A stretch of DNA of 64,000 nt, from the NCBI RefSeq assembly GCF_000730565.1, contig NZ_BBIQ01000007.1:124001-188000 (forward strand), in the 5' to 3' direction. Below are positions 10,901 to 22,900 of this stretch, piece by piece. This DNA comes from Pseudomonas fulva NBRC 16637 = DSM 17717. Its GTDB lineage: Bacteria; Pseudomonadota; Gammaproteobacteria; Pseudomonadales; Pseudomonadaceae. The position numbers and the translations under genes are program-made. The stretch's first letter is position 1; every line of letters starts with the position of its first letter. The notes under the pieces are model-generated. The model was not told the origin of the DNA. It saw only the letters and a program-made list of their open reading frames with translations, and ran no database searches.

Positions 10901-13900
10901 AGCACGTCAGTCTCGTCCAGCCCGTCGACGGCGCTGACCGTCATCTGCGCTTTGCGCCATACCACCTGCACCGGTTGCGCCAGGCCTTCACTGAGCACGG
11001 CTGTACGCAGAATGTCGTGGCGGTCGATCACCTGTTGCAGCGCCGCTGCCCAGCGTTGCAGATGCGCCAGGCTGTCGAAGGCCAGGCGCGATTGCAGCAG
11101 GTACGGGTCACCCTGCTCGGCACTCAGGTGATGGAACAGAATGCCTTGCTGCAGCGGGGCCAGGGGGTAGATTTCCTGCACGTTGGCGGCCCCGGCAGGC
11201 ACGCTGGCCACGATGTGGTCGATGCTGTCCTGATCGAGCGTGATCAGGCTGAGCATCTGCGGCGTGATGCGCTCGGCGTGCGCTGGCACGCGGTTATCAG
11301 GCACCTGCAGGTCGCGGTCCTGGCCCACGGCGGCGGCCAGGGCTGCCAGGGTAGGCTGGGCGAACAGCACACGCACGTCGGCGCCCAGGCCGGCTTTGCG
11401 CATGCGTTCAACCAAGGTCACGGCCATCAGCGAGTGCCCGCCCAGTTCGAAGAAGTGATCATGCCGACCCACGCGCTCGACCTTGAGCACCTCGGCCCAG
11501 AGACTTGCCAAGGCCACCTCAATCTCCCCCTGCGGGGCCTCGAAGCCACGGGTCACGACCGCGTCGAGGCCAGGCGCTGGCAAGCCACGCCGATCAAGCT
11601 TGCCATTGGCGGTGAGCGGCAATGCCTCAAGCTGGACGTAAGCGGCCGGCAGCATGTAGTCGGGCAACTGCGTCTGCAAACTGGCGTGCAGGTCGGCGAT
11701 CAGCGGCGCGGTAGCGTGGACCGTAAAGTAGGCCACCAACCGTTTGTCGCCCGGCTGGTCCTCGCGCAGCAGCACAACAGCTTCCCGCACGCCTTCGCAC
11801 GTGGCCAGGCGCGCCTCGATTTCACCCAACTCGATGCGGAAACCACGCAGCTTGACCTGCTGGTCAGCACGCCCCAGGTAGCGCAGGGTGCCGTCTGCTT
11901 GCCAGGCCACCAGATCGCCGCTGCGGTACAGCCGATCCTGCGGCCGACCGCTGAACGGATCGGCGATGAAGCGCTCGGCCGTCAGCGCGGGCTGGCCCAG
12001 GTAACCCAAGGCTACACCGTCCCCGCCGATGTACAGCTCGCCGACGGCCCCCACGGGCAAAAGCTGCTGGTGAGTGTCCAGCACGTAGCAACGGGTGTTG
12101 CCGATCGGCCGGCCTATGGGCAGGCTGCCCGCCTCCACACGGGTCACCTCAAAGGTGGTGGTAAAGGTGGTGGCTTCGGTCGGCCCGTAGCCGTTGAGCA
12201 TGTGTGCCGGTGCACCGTCTCGCAGCACCCGGGCCACGACGTGCGGGTCCAGCACGTCACCCCCGACCATCAGGTAGCGCAGGCGTGCGAAGGCCGGCAG
12301 CAAGGCTTCGGCGAACTGATGGAACAGGCCGGCGGTGAGCCACAACACACTCACCTGCTGGGTCAGCAATGCATCGCGCAACCTGTCGTGCGCCAGCACC
12401 TGGTCCTGATCGATGACCACCACCGCACCGCCATTGAGCAGCGGCGCCCACACTTCCAGGGTGCTGGCGTCGAACGCCGGGTTCGAGGCGAAGGCGACAC
12501 GGTCCTGGGCGGTGAACGTCGCAAAACCGTTGTTGATGACCAAACGGGCAATGGCCCGATGGGGCACCTGCACACCCTTTGCCGCCCCGGTGGAGCCGGA
12601 GGTATACATCACGTAGGCCGCGCTCTGGGCTGAAACCTCGAGGCGCGGCGCCTGCGCCGGCTGACCGGCGAGATCACAGCGGTCCAGGTCGATACGTACG
12701 GCACACGGCAGCGCGGGCTCGTGGCTCAACGTCAGCAGCACGGTGGCCCCACTGTCTTGCATCATGTAGGCCTGGCGCTCCACGGGCGCATAGCTGTCCA
12801 GCGGCACGTAGACGGCGCCGCAGGCGCTGACGGCCAGCTGCGCCGCCAACAGGTCAAAGCTGCGTGGCAACAGCAGTGCCACGCTGTCCCCCGGCGTCAC
12901 GCCCAGGTCCAGCAGGTGGTGGGCTAGACGGTTGGCATGCCCCTCCAGCTGGGCATACGTCCATTGCTGCTCGCCATGCATCACGGCGCAGGCACCAGGC
13001 GCACGCTGGGCCTGTGCGCTGAACAAGGCGTACAGCGGTTGATCGCGTGGATAGTCGCGCACGGTCGCGTTGAAGCTGTCGAGCACCCGTTCGCGTTCAC
13101 CCGCCGGTAACTGCGAAACCTGCCACAACGGCGTACCGGGCGCCTGCTTAAGGGCCTGCGCCAGTTGGCTCAGCGCATGGCCCAGCAGCCTGCAGACCTG
13201 CTGGCCATCGACCTGGGCCACGGCCTGCACGGTAAGTGCCATGGCATCGCCCACATCGTCTACGTTGACCACCAACGGGTAGTTGCTGCGCTCCACCGCC
13301 GCCACCTGCTCGATGCCGTTCCAGGCCTGGCTCAAGCCCTGCTGGGCCGGTGCGCTGTGGCGGAAGTTAAGCAGGCTGGTGAACAGTGCTTGTGAAGCCG
13401 GCACGGCGCTGCAACGCTGGGCCAAGGCCAAGGATGCCTGTTCGTGGGCCAGCAGGCTGGCCAGCCGCTGGTGGGTCAGGCGCACGCCATCGGCGACATT
13501 CGCCGCGTCTGCGCTGACGCGCAGCGGCAAGGTATTGATGAACATGCCCAAGGCGCGTTCGGCGCCTGCGCCGCCCTGCAGGCGGCCCAGCAGGACAGTG
13601 CCGAACACCACCTCCTCGCGGCCGCTGAGCTGCGCCAGTACCTGCGCCCACCCTTGGTGCACCAGGCTGGCCACGCTCACGCCCAGTCGACGCGCTTGTT
13701 CGCGCAGCTGCAAGACCACCTCGCCTTCGATCCACTGGCGGGTCTCGAACACCTCGCCGGTACCGGTATCGGCGTCATGCAAGCCGAACACGACAGTCGG
13801 CTCGTCGATATCGCCCAACAACTCACGGAACAGCGTCTCGTCAGCCTGAGGATCGGCGCCAAGGCGTGCCTGGGCCACATAGTTGCGGTACGGCGTGCTG

Positions 13901-16900
13901 GCGTGCAGCACCGGCTGGCCTTGCAGCACAGTGGTGATTTCCGCCACCAGCTGCTCGACCGCCGCATGGTCGAGGATGATGTGGTGGATGAGCAGCGTTG
14001 CCTGCACCGCTTGCCCAGAGGGCGCTTGCACCAGGCGCACCAGCGGCGCCTGGGTGAGCGTGAGCCCCTCGCCAGGCGTGGCAAGTTGGCTGGCGAGCGC
14101 AGGCGTGTTTCGCCATACCACCTGCACAGGTTCTTCGAGCGCGTGCCAATGGATGCTGGTGCGCAGGATGTCATGGCGAGCAATGACCACGTCCAAGGCA
14201 GCGGCGAACGCGTCCAGCTGCGCCTGGTCGGGGAAGCTGAAGCGCGCCTGCAGCACGTAGGGGTCGCGGTCTTCGCAGGCCAAGTGGTGATAGAGGATGC
14301 CCTGCTGCAAGGGCGCCAGGCCGTAGATGTCCTGAATGTTCTCCACGCCGCCGGGAATCTGCGTCACCAACGTGTCGATGGCCGCTTGCGAAAGATCCGC
14401 CAGTGGCAACAGGTCAGGCGTGATACGGGTGCAGTCAGGCGTGATCACGTTGGCCGGCACGACGACGCTGCGCTGACGACCCAGCGCGGCAGCCAGCGCT
14501 TGCAGCGTCGGCTGGCCGAACAACACCCGGATGTCTGCTTGCAGCCCCCGCTCACGCAGGCGCGCCGTCAGGGTGACCGCCAGCAGCGAATGGCCGCCCA
14601 GCTCGAAGAAGTTGTCCTGTCGGCCCACACGATCCACACCCAGCAGTTCGGCCCAGAGCGCCGCCAGCAAGGTTTCGGTCTCGCCCAGTGGGGCTTCGAA
14701 GACGCGCTCCTGGGTCACGTCAGGGGCAGGCAACGCCTTGCGGTCGAGCTTGCCGTTGGGGCTCAGCGGCAAAGCCTGAAGGTGCATGAACAGCGCCGGT
14801 ACCATGAAGTCCGGCAATTGGTGCAGCAAGGCCGTGCGAAGCGCGTCCACCTTTTGTTCGGCTCCGGTGTAGTAGGCAATCAGGCGCTGGTCGCGGGCGA
14901 TGACCACGGCCTCCTTGATGCCCGCGACAGCCGTCATGGCCGCTTGGATTTCACCCAGTTCGATACGCAGCCCACGCAACTTCACCTGATCGTCGTTACG
15001 GCCCAGGTATTCGAGGTTGCCGTCCGGCAGGTGCCGCGCCAGGTCGCCTGTGCGGTACAGCCGCCCGCCTGGGCGCTGACCGAACGGGTCATCCAGGAAG
15101 CGCTCGGCGGTCAGTTCGGGCCGGTTCAGGTAACCGCGGGCGACCTGCACGCCACCGATGTACAGCTCGCCGGCCACGCCCTGCGGTACCGGCTGGCCTT
15201 GATCGTCCAGCACGTACAGGGTGGTGTTGGCGATGGGCTTGCCGATTGGGGTGTTGTCGGGTGCGCTCACGCAGTGCCAGGCACTCACATCCACGGCGGC
15301 TTCGGTCGGGCCGTAGAGGTTGTGCAACTCAACATCCGGCAGTTGCTGGTGGAAGCGGCGCACGAGGCTGCCTGGCAGTGCTTCGCCGCTGCACACCACA
15401 CGCTTGAGCAAAGGCGCGCACCAGCCTGATTCGATGGCCGAGAGGAACACGTCCAGCATCGACGGCACGAAGTGCAGCGTGCTGACACCTTCAGTATCGA
15501 TGACCTGTTGCAGGTACTGCGGGTCGCGGTGCCCGCCGGGCCTGGCCATGACCAGTTTCGCACCGGTCTGCAATGGCCACAGCAGCTCCCAGACCGAAAC
15601 GTCGAAGCTGAACGGGGTCTTCTGCAGTACAACGTCGTCAGCACTCAGCGCATAGGCGTCCTGCATCCACAGCAGGCGGTTGACCACGCCGGCATGCTCG
15701 TTCATCACGCCCTTGGGCAAGCCGGTCGAGCCTGAGGTATAGATGACGTACGCCAGGTGCTGCGGGGTGAGCCCCGGCACCTCCGGGTTGGTGGCAGGCA
15801 GTTCCAGGCTCAACGGCGCGTCCAGATCGATCACGACGCCGTGCTCGGGCACATGCCGGGTCGCCGCGTGCACCAGCACCGCCACCGGGTCGCTGTCGGT
15901 GAGCATGTGGCGAATACGCTCTGCCGGGTAATCCGGATCGACCGGCACATACGCGCCGCCCGCCTTCAGAATTCCGAGCAGCCCCACCATCATCGACAAA
16001 CTGCGTTCAACGCAGATCGCCACGCGATCATCGGGCGTCACGCCCAGCGCGATGAGGTGATGAGCCAGGCGGTTGGCCTGGGCGTTGAGCTGCTCGAAGG
16101 TCAGTTCGCCCTCCTCGTCGCTGACGGCGACGGCCTGCGGGGTGCGCTGCACCTGATCTTCGATCAGTCGATGCAGCGTGTGATCGAGCCCGTACGCCTT
16201 TTCGGTAGCGTTGAAACCTGCCACCACGCGTTCACGCTCATGGCTTTCGAGCACGGGCAATTGCTGCACGGGCAACGTGGGGGTGCGTTCAAGCCCGCTC
16301 AGCAGCGTTTGCAGCACCTGTTGCACCTGCCCGCAGATGCGCTGCGCGCCGATCTGCGCAGGTACGGTGGCCACCAGTCGGAAAGCCTCGCCCAGATCAT
16401 CCACGTTCAGGCTCAGCGGGTAGTTGGTGCGCTCCTGCCCGTCCACCACCTCAATACCCGCCCAGCCTTCGCCGCGATCGGCACCCGGCTGGGTGCCATG
16501 GCGATAGTTGAGCATTGCGCTGAAGAGCGGCTGCGGCGCCGCGACGCCACTGCAACGCTGTGCCAGCGCCAGCGAGGCATGCTCATGGGCCAGCAGGTCG
16601 CTGAGCCCCTGATGCACGGCCCTGGCCGCATCGACCATGCCGATGGCCTCCAGGTCCACACGCAGTGGCAAGGTGTTGATGAACATCCCCAGTGCCCGCT
16701 CGGACCCTTCTCCGCCCTGCAGGCGCCCCAGCAGCACGGTGCCGAACACCACGCGCGTTCTGCCACTGGCAGCCCCGAGCAGGCGGGCCCAGGCCAGGTG
16801 GAACAACGAAGCAACACTGATGCCCAAGCGCCGAGCTTGTTGGCGCAAGCCGGTGGACAGCGCCTCGGGCAAGACCTGCCTGGCCTCGTCCAGGTCGCGG

Positions 16901-19900
16901 CCGTCGCCTTGTACGTCATCCAGGCCATAAGGCAAGGTCGGCTCGTCGATGTCACCCAGTTGCGCGGTGAAGAACGCTTCATGGGCGCGCTGATCGACCC
17001 CCAGCCTGGCCTGGGCGACGTAATTGCGGTAAGGCACCGCAGCATGAGCCGGTGCGGGGGCACCACTGAGCAAGGCTGTCAGTTCTTCGCCCACCACCTC
17101 CAGCGCCGTGTGGTCCAACACGATGTGGTGGAACTGCAAGCTGGCGTCGATGCCGTTCTGTCCCTGGCTGTACACCAGTCGCAGCAGCGGTGCCCGCGCC
17201 AGGTCGAGGGTGGCAGTGGCCGACAGGTCAGCCACGGCGTCCACGCTCAGGCGCGCCTGGCGCACCACCACCTGCACCGCTTGCGGCAGCCCTTCCCAGA
17301 AGATCGCCGTGCGCAATACATCGTGGCGGGCGATGACCTGGTCCAGTGCAGCGGCAAAGGCCTGCAGCCGTTGCTTGTCGCTAAAACGCAGGCGCGTGTG
17401 CAGCACGTAGGGATCATGCTCGGCCGACAGGTGATGGTAGAGGATGCCCTCCTGCAACGGCGCCAGGGGGTAGATGTCCTGCACGTTGGCTGCACCGCCC
17501 GGGACCTGCGAGACGATCCGCGCAATGCAAGCCTGATCCAGCTCGATCAGGCTGAGCATGTCGGGGGTGATGTGCGAGCAGCCGGCCGGGATGCGGTTCT
17601 CGGGCACCTGGACCTGACGGCTGGCAGTGAGCGTGGCAGCCAGGGCAGCCACGGTGGGCTGGCCGAACAAGGTGCGCACATCGACCTGCAAGCCTTCAAG
17701 GCGCAGCCGAGCAGTCAGGGTGACGGCCAGCAGCGAGTGGCCACCCAATTCGAAGAAATTATCGTGTCGGCCTACCTGCGCCACCGTCAGCAATTCGCCC
17801 CACAGGCGGGCCAGCAGCACTTCGGTATCACCCACCGGCGCCTCGAAGGCCCGTCCCTGCACCACGCTGTCCGGGGTGGGCAAGGCTTTGCGGTCGAGCT
17901 TGCCGTTCGGCGTCAGCGGCCAGCGATCCACGTGAATGAACACCGCAGGCACCATGTGCTCGGGCAAGTGCTCGAGCACGCCCTGGCGCAGTGCCTCTGG
18001 TGCCTGCGGGTCACCGGTGTACCAGGCAGCCAGGCGCGTACCGTCCACCGCCAGCACTACGGCGGCGTGCACGCCAGGCAGGCGCTGCAGGCAGGTTTCG
18101 ATTTCGCCTGGTTCGATTCGCAGGCCACGCAGCTTGATCTGCTGGTCGAGTCGACCAAGGAAGACCAGCTCGCCCTGAGCATTCAGGCGCACCAGGTCGC
18201 CACTGCGGTAAAGCCGCTCGCCCTCGACGAAGGGATTGTCGAGGAAACGCTCCGCCTGCTGCTCGGGCAAGCCCAGATACCCGCGCGCCACGCCAGCACC
18301 GCCTATGTGCAGGTGCCCGGCAACGCCTGGCGGCACCGGTTGGTCGTGTGCATCGAGTACATACAGGCGGGTATTGTCCACCGGGCTTCCGATCGGCAGG
18401 CCAGCGACGGGGATGGCGGCAGTGGGCTGCAGCGTCCAGGCGCTGCAATCGACCGTGGTCTCGGTGGGGCCGTAGACGTTGTGCAGACGCACCTGAGGCA
18501 ACTGCTCGCGCACTTGCGTGGCCAGCGCATGGGTCAGCTCACCGCCGCCGCACACGATGTCTGTCAAGCCTGAACACAGGCGGCTGCCTGGATGATCGAG
18601 GAACTGTTGCAGCAGCGCAGGCACGAACTGCACCACGGCCACGCCCTGCGCCTGGATCAGCCGAGCCAGGTAGTCCGGGTCGCGCTCGCCCAACGGGCGG
18701 GCCAGCACCAGGCGCAAGCCGTTGCACAGTGGCCAGAACAGCTCCCACACCGAGGCGTCGAAGCTGATCGGCGTCTTGTGCAGTACAGCCTGGGTCCCCG
18801 CGAGCGGCCACTGCCCTTGGCTCCAGTGCACCAGGTTCACCACGTTACGGTGCTCGACCATGACGCCCTTGGGCAGCCCGGTAGAGCCGGAGGTGTAGAT
18901 CACGTAGGCCAGGTTGCGTGCTGTGAGCCCAGGCACCTGGGGAGCCAAATGCGCTTGCTGCGCCCACCGGGCGGTGTCCATGTCCACCTTGGGCGCCTGG
19001 GTAGGCAGCGCCAGGTCGCCAGTGGCGCGATGCACCAGCACCGCGCGTGGGTCGCTGTCGCGCAGCATGTGGCCAATCCGCTCGGCGGGGTAGCCAGGGT
19101 CGATCGGCACATAGGCCGCGCCGGCCTTGAGGATGCCCAGCAGGCCAACCACCAGCGCGACACCGCGCTCAAGGCAGAGCGCAACGCGGTCGTCGGGCTG
19201 TACGCCCAGCGACAGCAAATGGTGAGCCAGACCATTGGCCTGTTGATCGAGCTCGGCGTAGCTCAGCTCGCCGTCCTCAGCGACCAGCGCGATGGCCTGC
19301 GGGCTGCGCAGGGCCTGCGCTTCGAAAAGACCGTGCAGGGTCTGGGTCAGGTCATGTGGACAGGCGCGATGGTTACCCAGTACTGCTGCGCGCGCCGCAG
19401 GGTCAAGCAGTGACAGGCTGTGCACCGGTAGCGCCGGGCGCCGTTCAAGCGCATCCAGCAGCTCGACCAGTACATGCGCCAATTGCTCGCACAGTGGGCG
19501 GGCGCCGATGGGCCTGCACACCTGGGCGGTGATGCGCAGCCCTGTGCCCAGGTCATCGACGTTGACGCTGATCGGGTAATTGCCATGCCCGCCGGCCGGC
19601 AGCACCTCGATACCCTCAAGGGCCTGGTCGCGCGCCTGCTGCTCTTGCTCGGTCGCGCCGTGGCGGTAGTTGAGCATCGCGCTGAACAGCGGCGTGGGTG
19701 CGGCCACGCCGCTGCAGCGCTGGGCCAGCGCCAGCGAGGCGTGCTCGTGGACCAACAACGCAGCCAGGCGCTGGTGGGTCAGCTGTACCGCTGCCCGTAC
19801 GTCGAGCCCTGCCAAGTCCAGGCGCAGCGGCAGGGTGTTGATGAACATACCCAAGGCCCTGTCGGCGCCCTCGCCGCCTTGCAGGCGCCCAAGCAGCACA

Positions 19901-22900
19901 GTGCCGAAGACCACGTCGTCCTTGCCACTGGTGGCCGCGACCAACCGCGCCCAGGCCAGGTGCACCAGGCTTGCGGCGCTCACCCCGCACTGGCGGGCCA
20001 GCGCCCGCAGCCGTTGATACTGCTCAGTGGCCAAATCGGTACTGGCCAGCTCGAAATCACCGCCTTCATGCTGCAGATCGGCAAGCCCATAGGGCAGCGT
20101 CGGCTCTTCGACATCGCCCAGTTCGGTCCTGAAGAACGCTTCGTGCTCGGCCTCGCTGATATCCAGCCGGGCCTGGGCCACGTAGTTGCGGTAAGGCACC
20201 GGCGCCCCTGCCGGCGTCTGGCCGTGCAAGTGATCGCGAATCTCTGCCAACACCACCTTCATGGCGGTGTGGTCGAGCACGATGTGGTGGAACTGCAGCA
20301 CGGCCTGCACGCCTGCCGCGTCATGGATAGGCAACAGCCGAATCAGCGGCGCCGAGGCAAGCTCGATACGTTGACCAGCAAGCATCGCGTCGTTCGAGGT
20401 CACCTCGATCAACGCCAGGCTCGCCGAACGCTGCACCACCTGCACCGGCTGGGGCAAGCCATCCCAGAGCACCGCCGTGCGCAACACATCGTGGCGGGCC
20501 ACCACCTGGTCGAGCGCCTGGGCAAAGGCATGCAGCCTTTGCCGCGAATCGAAGGTGACCCGCCATTGCAGCAGGTACGGGTCGGCATCGTCTGCACTGA
20601 GGTGGTGATAGAGAATGCCCTCCTGCAGCGGCGCCAGTGGGTAGATGTCCTGGACGTTGGCCGCACCGCCGGGGATCGCAGCAACGATGCGGTCCAGCGC
20701 AGCCTGCTCCAGCGTCAGCAAGGGCAGCATGGTCGGGATGATGCGGGTGCAGTGGGCCGGGATACCGTTGGCAGGGATTTGGACCTCGCGGGCTGAGCCC
20801 AGCGCCCCGGCCAATGCCGCCACCGTCGGTTGCCCGAACAACACGCGCACATCCAGGGCCAAGCCTTGTTCGCGCAGCCGCTCGATCAGGCTCACGGCCA
20901 ACAGCGAATGCCCGCCCAGTTCGAAGAAGTTGTCGTGCCGGCCGACCTGCTCCAGGCCCAGCACGTCGGCCCACACCTGTGCGATGATCGCCTCGGTTTC
21001 ACCCAGCGGGGCCTCATACCCCTGCTGGACCAGGTCCTGGGGCTGTGGCTCGGGCAGCGCGCGACGGTCGAGCTTGCCATGGCTGGTCAGGGGCAGCGCC
21101 TGGATGCGGATGAAGGCCTGGGGCAACAGCTGACCGGGCAGGCTTGCCTGCAAGCCCTGGCGCACGTCACTCACCTCGACAGCAGAGGTCTCGGTGAACC
21201 AGGCCAGCAAGCGTTCTCCGCGCACCAGCACCACGGCATCGCCGACGCCGGGCTGCGCCCGGAGCGCGGCCTCGATTTCACCCAGCTCCACCCTGACGCC
21301 ACGTACCTTGACCTGGTCGTCGTTGCGGCCCAGGTAATCAAGCGTGCCATCGCTGTTCCAGCGCACCAGGTCGCCGCTGCGGTACAGGCGGGCGTTGGGC
21401 AGGCGGCTGAACGGGTCACGCAGGAAGCGCTCTGCGGTCAGGTCCGGCCGGTTGAAATAGCCTCGCGCCACTTGCGCGCCACCAATGTAGAGCTCGCCGG
21501 TGACCCCGACCGGCACAGGCTGGCCCAGGTCATCGAGCACGTAGACACGGGTATTGGCGATGGGTGTGCCAATGTGCAGGGCTGCGCCGGGTGCCAACGC
21601 ACCCGAGGTGGCAACCACGGTGCACTCGGTGGGGCCGTAGTTGTTGACCACGGTGAACCCTGGGTCCTGCTCGAACTGACGCAGGCGATCGCCGCCCACC
21701 AGCAGGGTGCGCAACGTGGCGTGCTGGTGTGGGCGGCGCAGCGCCTGTTCAGCCACAGGGGTCGGCAGGAAACTGACCGTCAGGGGTTGTTCGAGCCACC
21801 AGTCCAGCAACGCCTCGACCTGCTCGTTGCCCAGGTAGGCCGGCGGCAGGTGCAGCGTGGCCCCCGCGCACAGGGCGGGCCAGACTTCCCAAGCCATGGC
21901 GTCGAAACCGAAACCGGCAACGCTGGAGGTGCGTGTGCCCGCCTGCACGGCGAACGCCTGGCAGTGCCAGTGGACGAGGTTGGTCACGGTGTGGTGCTCG
22001 ACCATGACGCCCTTGGGCTGGCCGGTGGACCCTGAGGTGTACACCAGGTACGCCAGGTCATTGGCAGTCAGCCCCGCCACGTGCGGGTTGTCGGTAAGGC
22101 TCAGGTAAGCATCCGGCTGGTCGAGGTCGATGCGGCGCACGTGCGGCGGCAGGCCGCCAATGTCGGCCTGGGCCAGCAACAGGGCCGGCGCGCTGTCTTC
22201 GAGCAGGTAGGCGATACGGCTGGCCGGATAGGCCGGGTCCACGGGCACGTAGGCGGCCCCGGCCTTGAGCACGGCCAGCAAGGCGACGATACGGTCCAGT
22301 GTGCGATCAAGGCACAAGGCAACGCGGTCAGCCCTGCCTACACCCTCTGCGATCAGCCGATGGGCCAACTGATTGGCGCGTCGGTTAAGCTGGGCGAAGG
22401 TCAGGGTCAGGGAGCCCTGGCACACCGCTGTGGCATCGGGCACCGCGGCAGCCTGGGCCTCGATCAGCGCATGTACGGTCTGGCCCTGTGGGTACGCTTG
22501 CGCGGTCAAGTTGAAGCCGCCCAGCACCTGCTCGCGCGCCGCATCGTCCAGTATGGACAGGCGCTGAACGCTGGTTTGCGGGTTGTGCTCCAACGCCCGA
22601 ACCATCTGCGCCACGGCCATTGCCATCCACTCGGCGACCCGCGCCGCGCCGATGTCGATCAACGCCAGCACGTTGAAGGTAAAACCATCACCCAGGTCGT
22701 TGACGCTGAGGGTGAGCGGGTAGTTGCTGCGCTCCTCTGCCCCCAGCAGCTGTACGCCCTCCCAGAGGCCGTCACCTGCCTGGGCGGCCGGGTCGGCGCT
22801 GTGGCGGTAGTTGAGCAGCGCGCTGAACAACGGCGTCCCGGCGGCCACGCCGCTGCAACGCTGGGCCAGTGCCAACGACGCATGCTCGTGGGCCAGCAGG

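Noticed and set aside
7909..12633. A 1574-codon open frame on the plus strand opposite psoB
   Set aside because: It is an antisense shadow of GC-rich NRPS modules. The translation is rich in Gln, His, Arg and Ala with no domain motif, while the minus strand encodes clear C-A-T domains. The same applies to the long plus-strand frames at 13444-15429, 15757-18573, 25243-27297 and 30160-32406.
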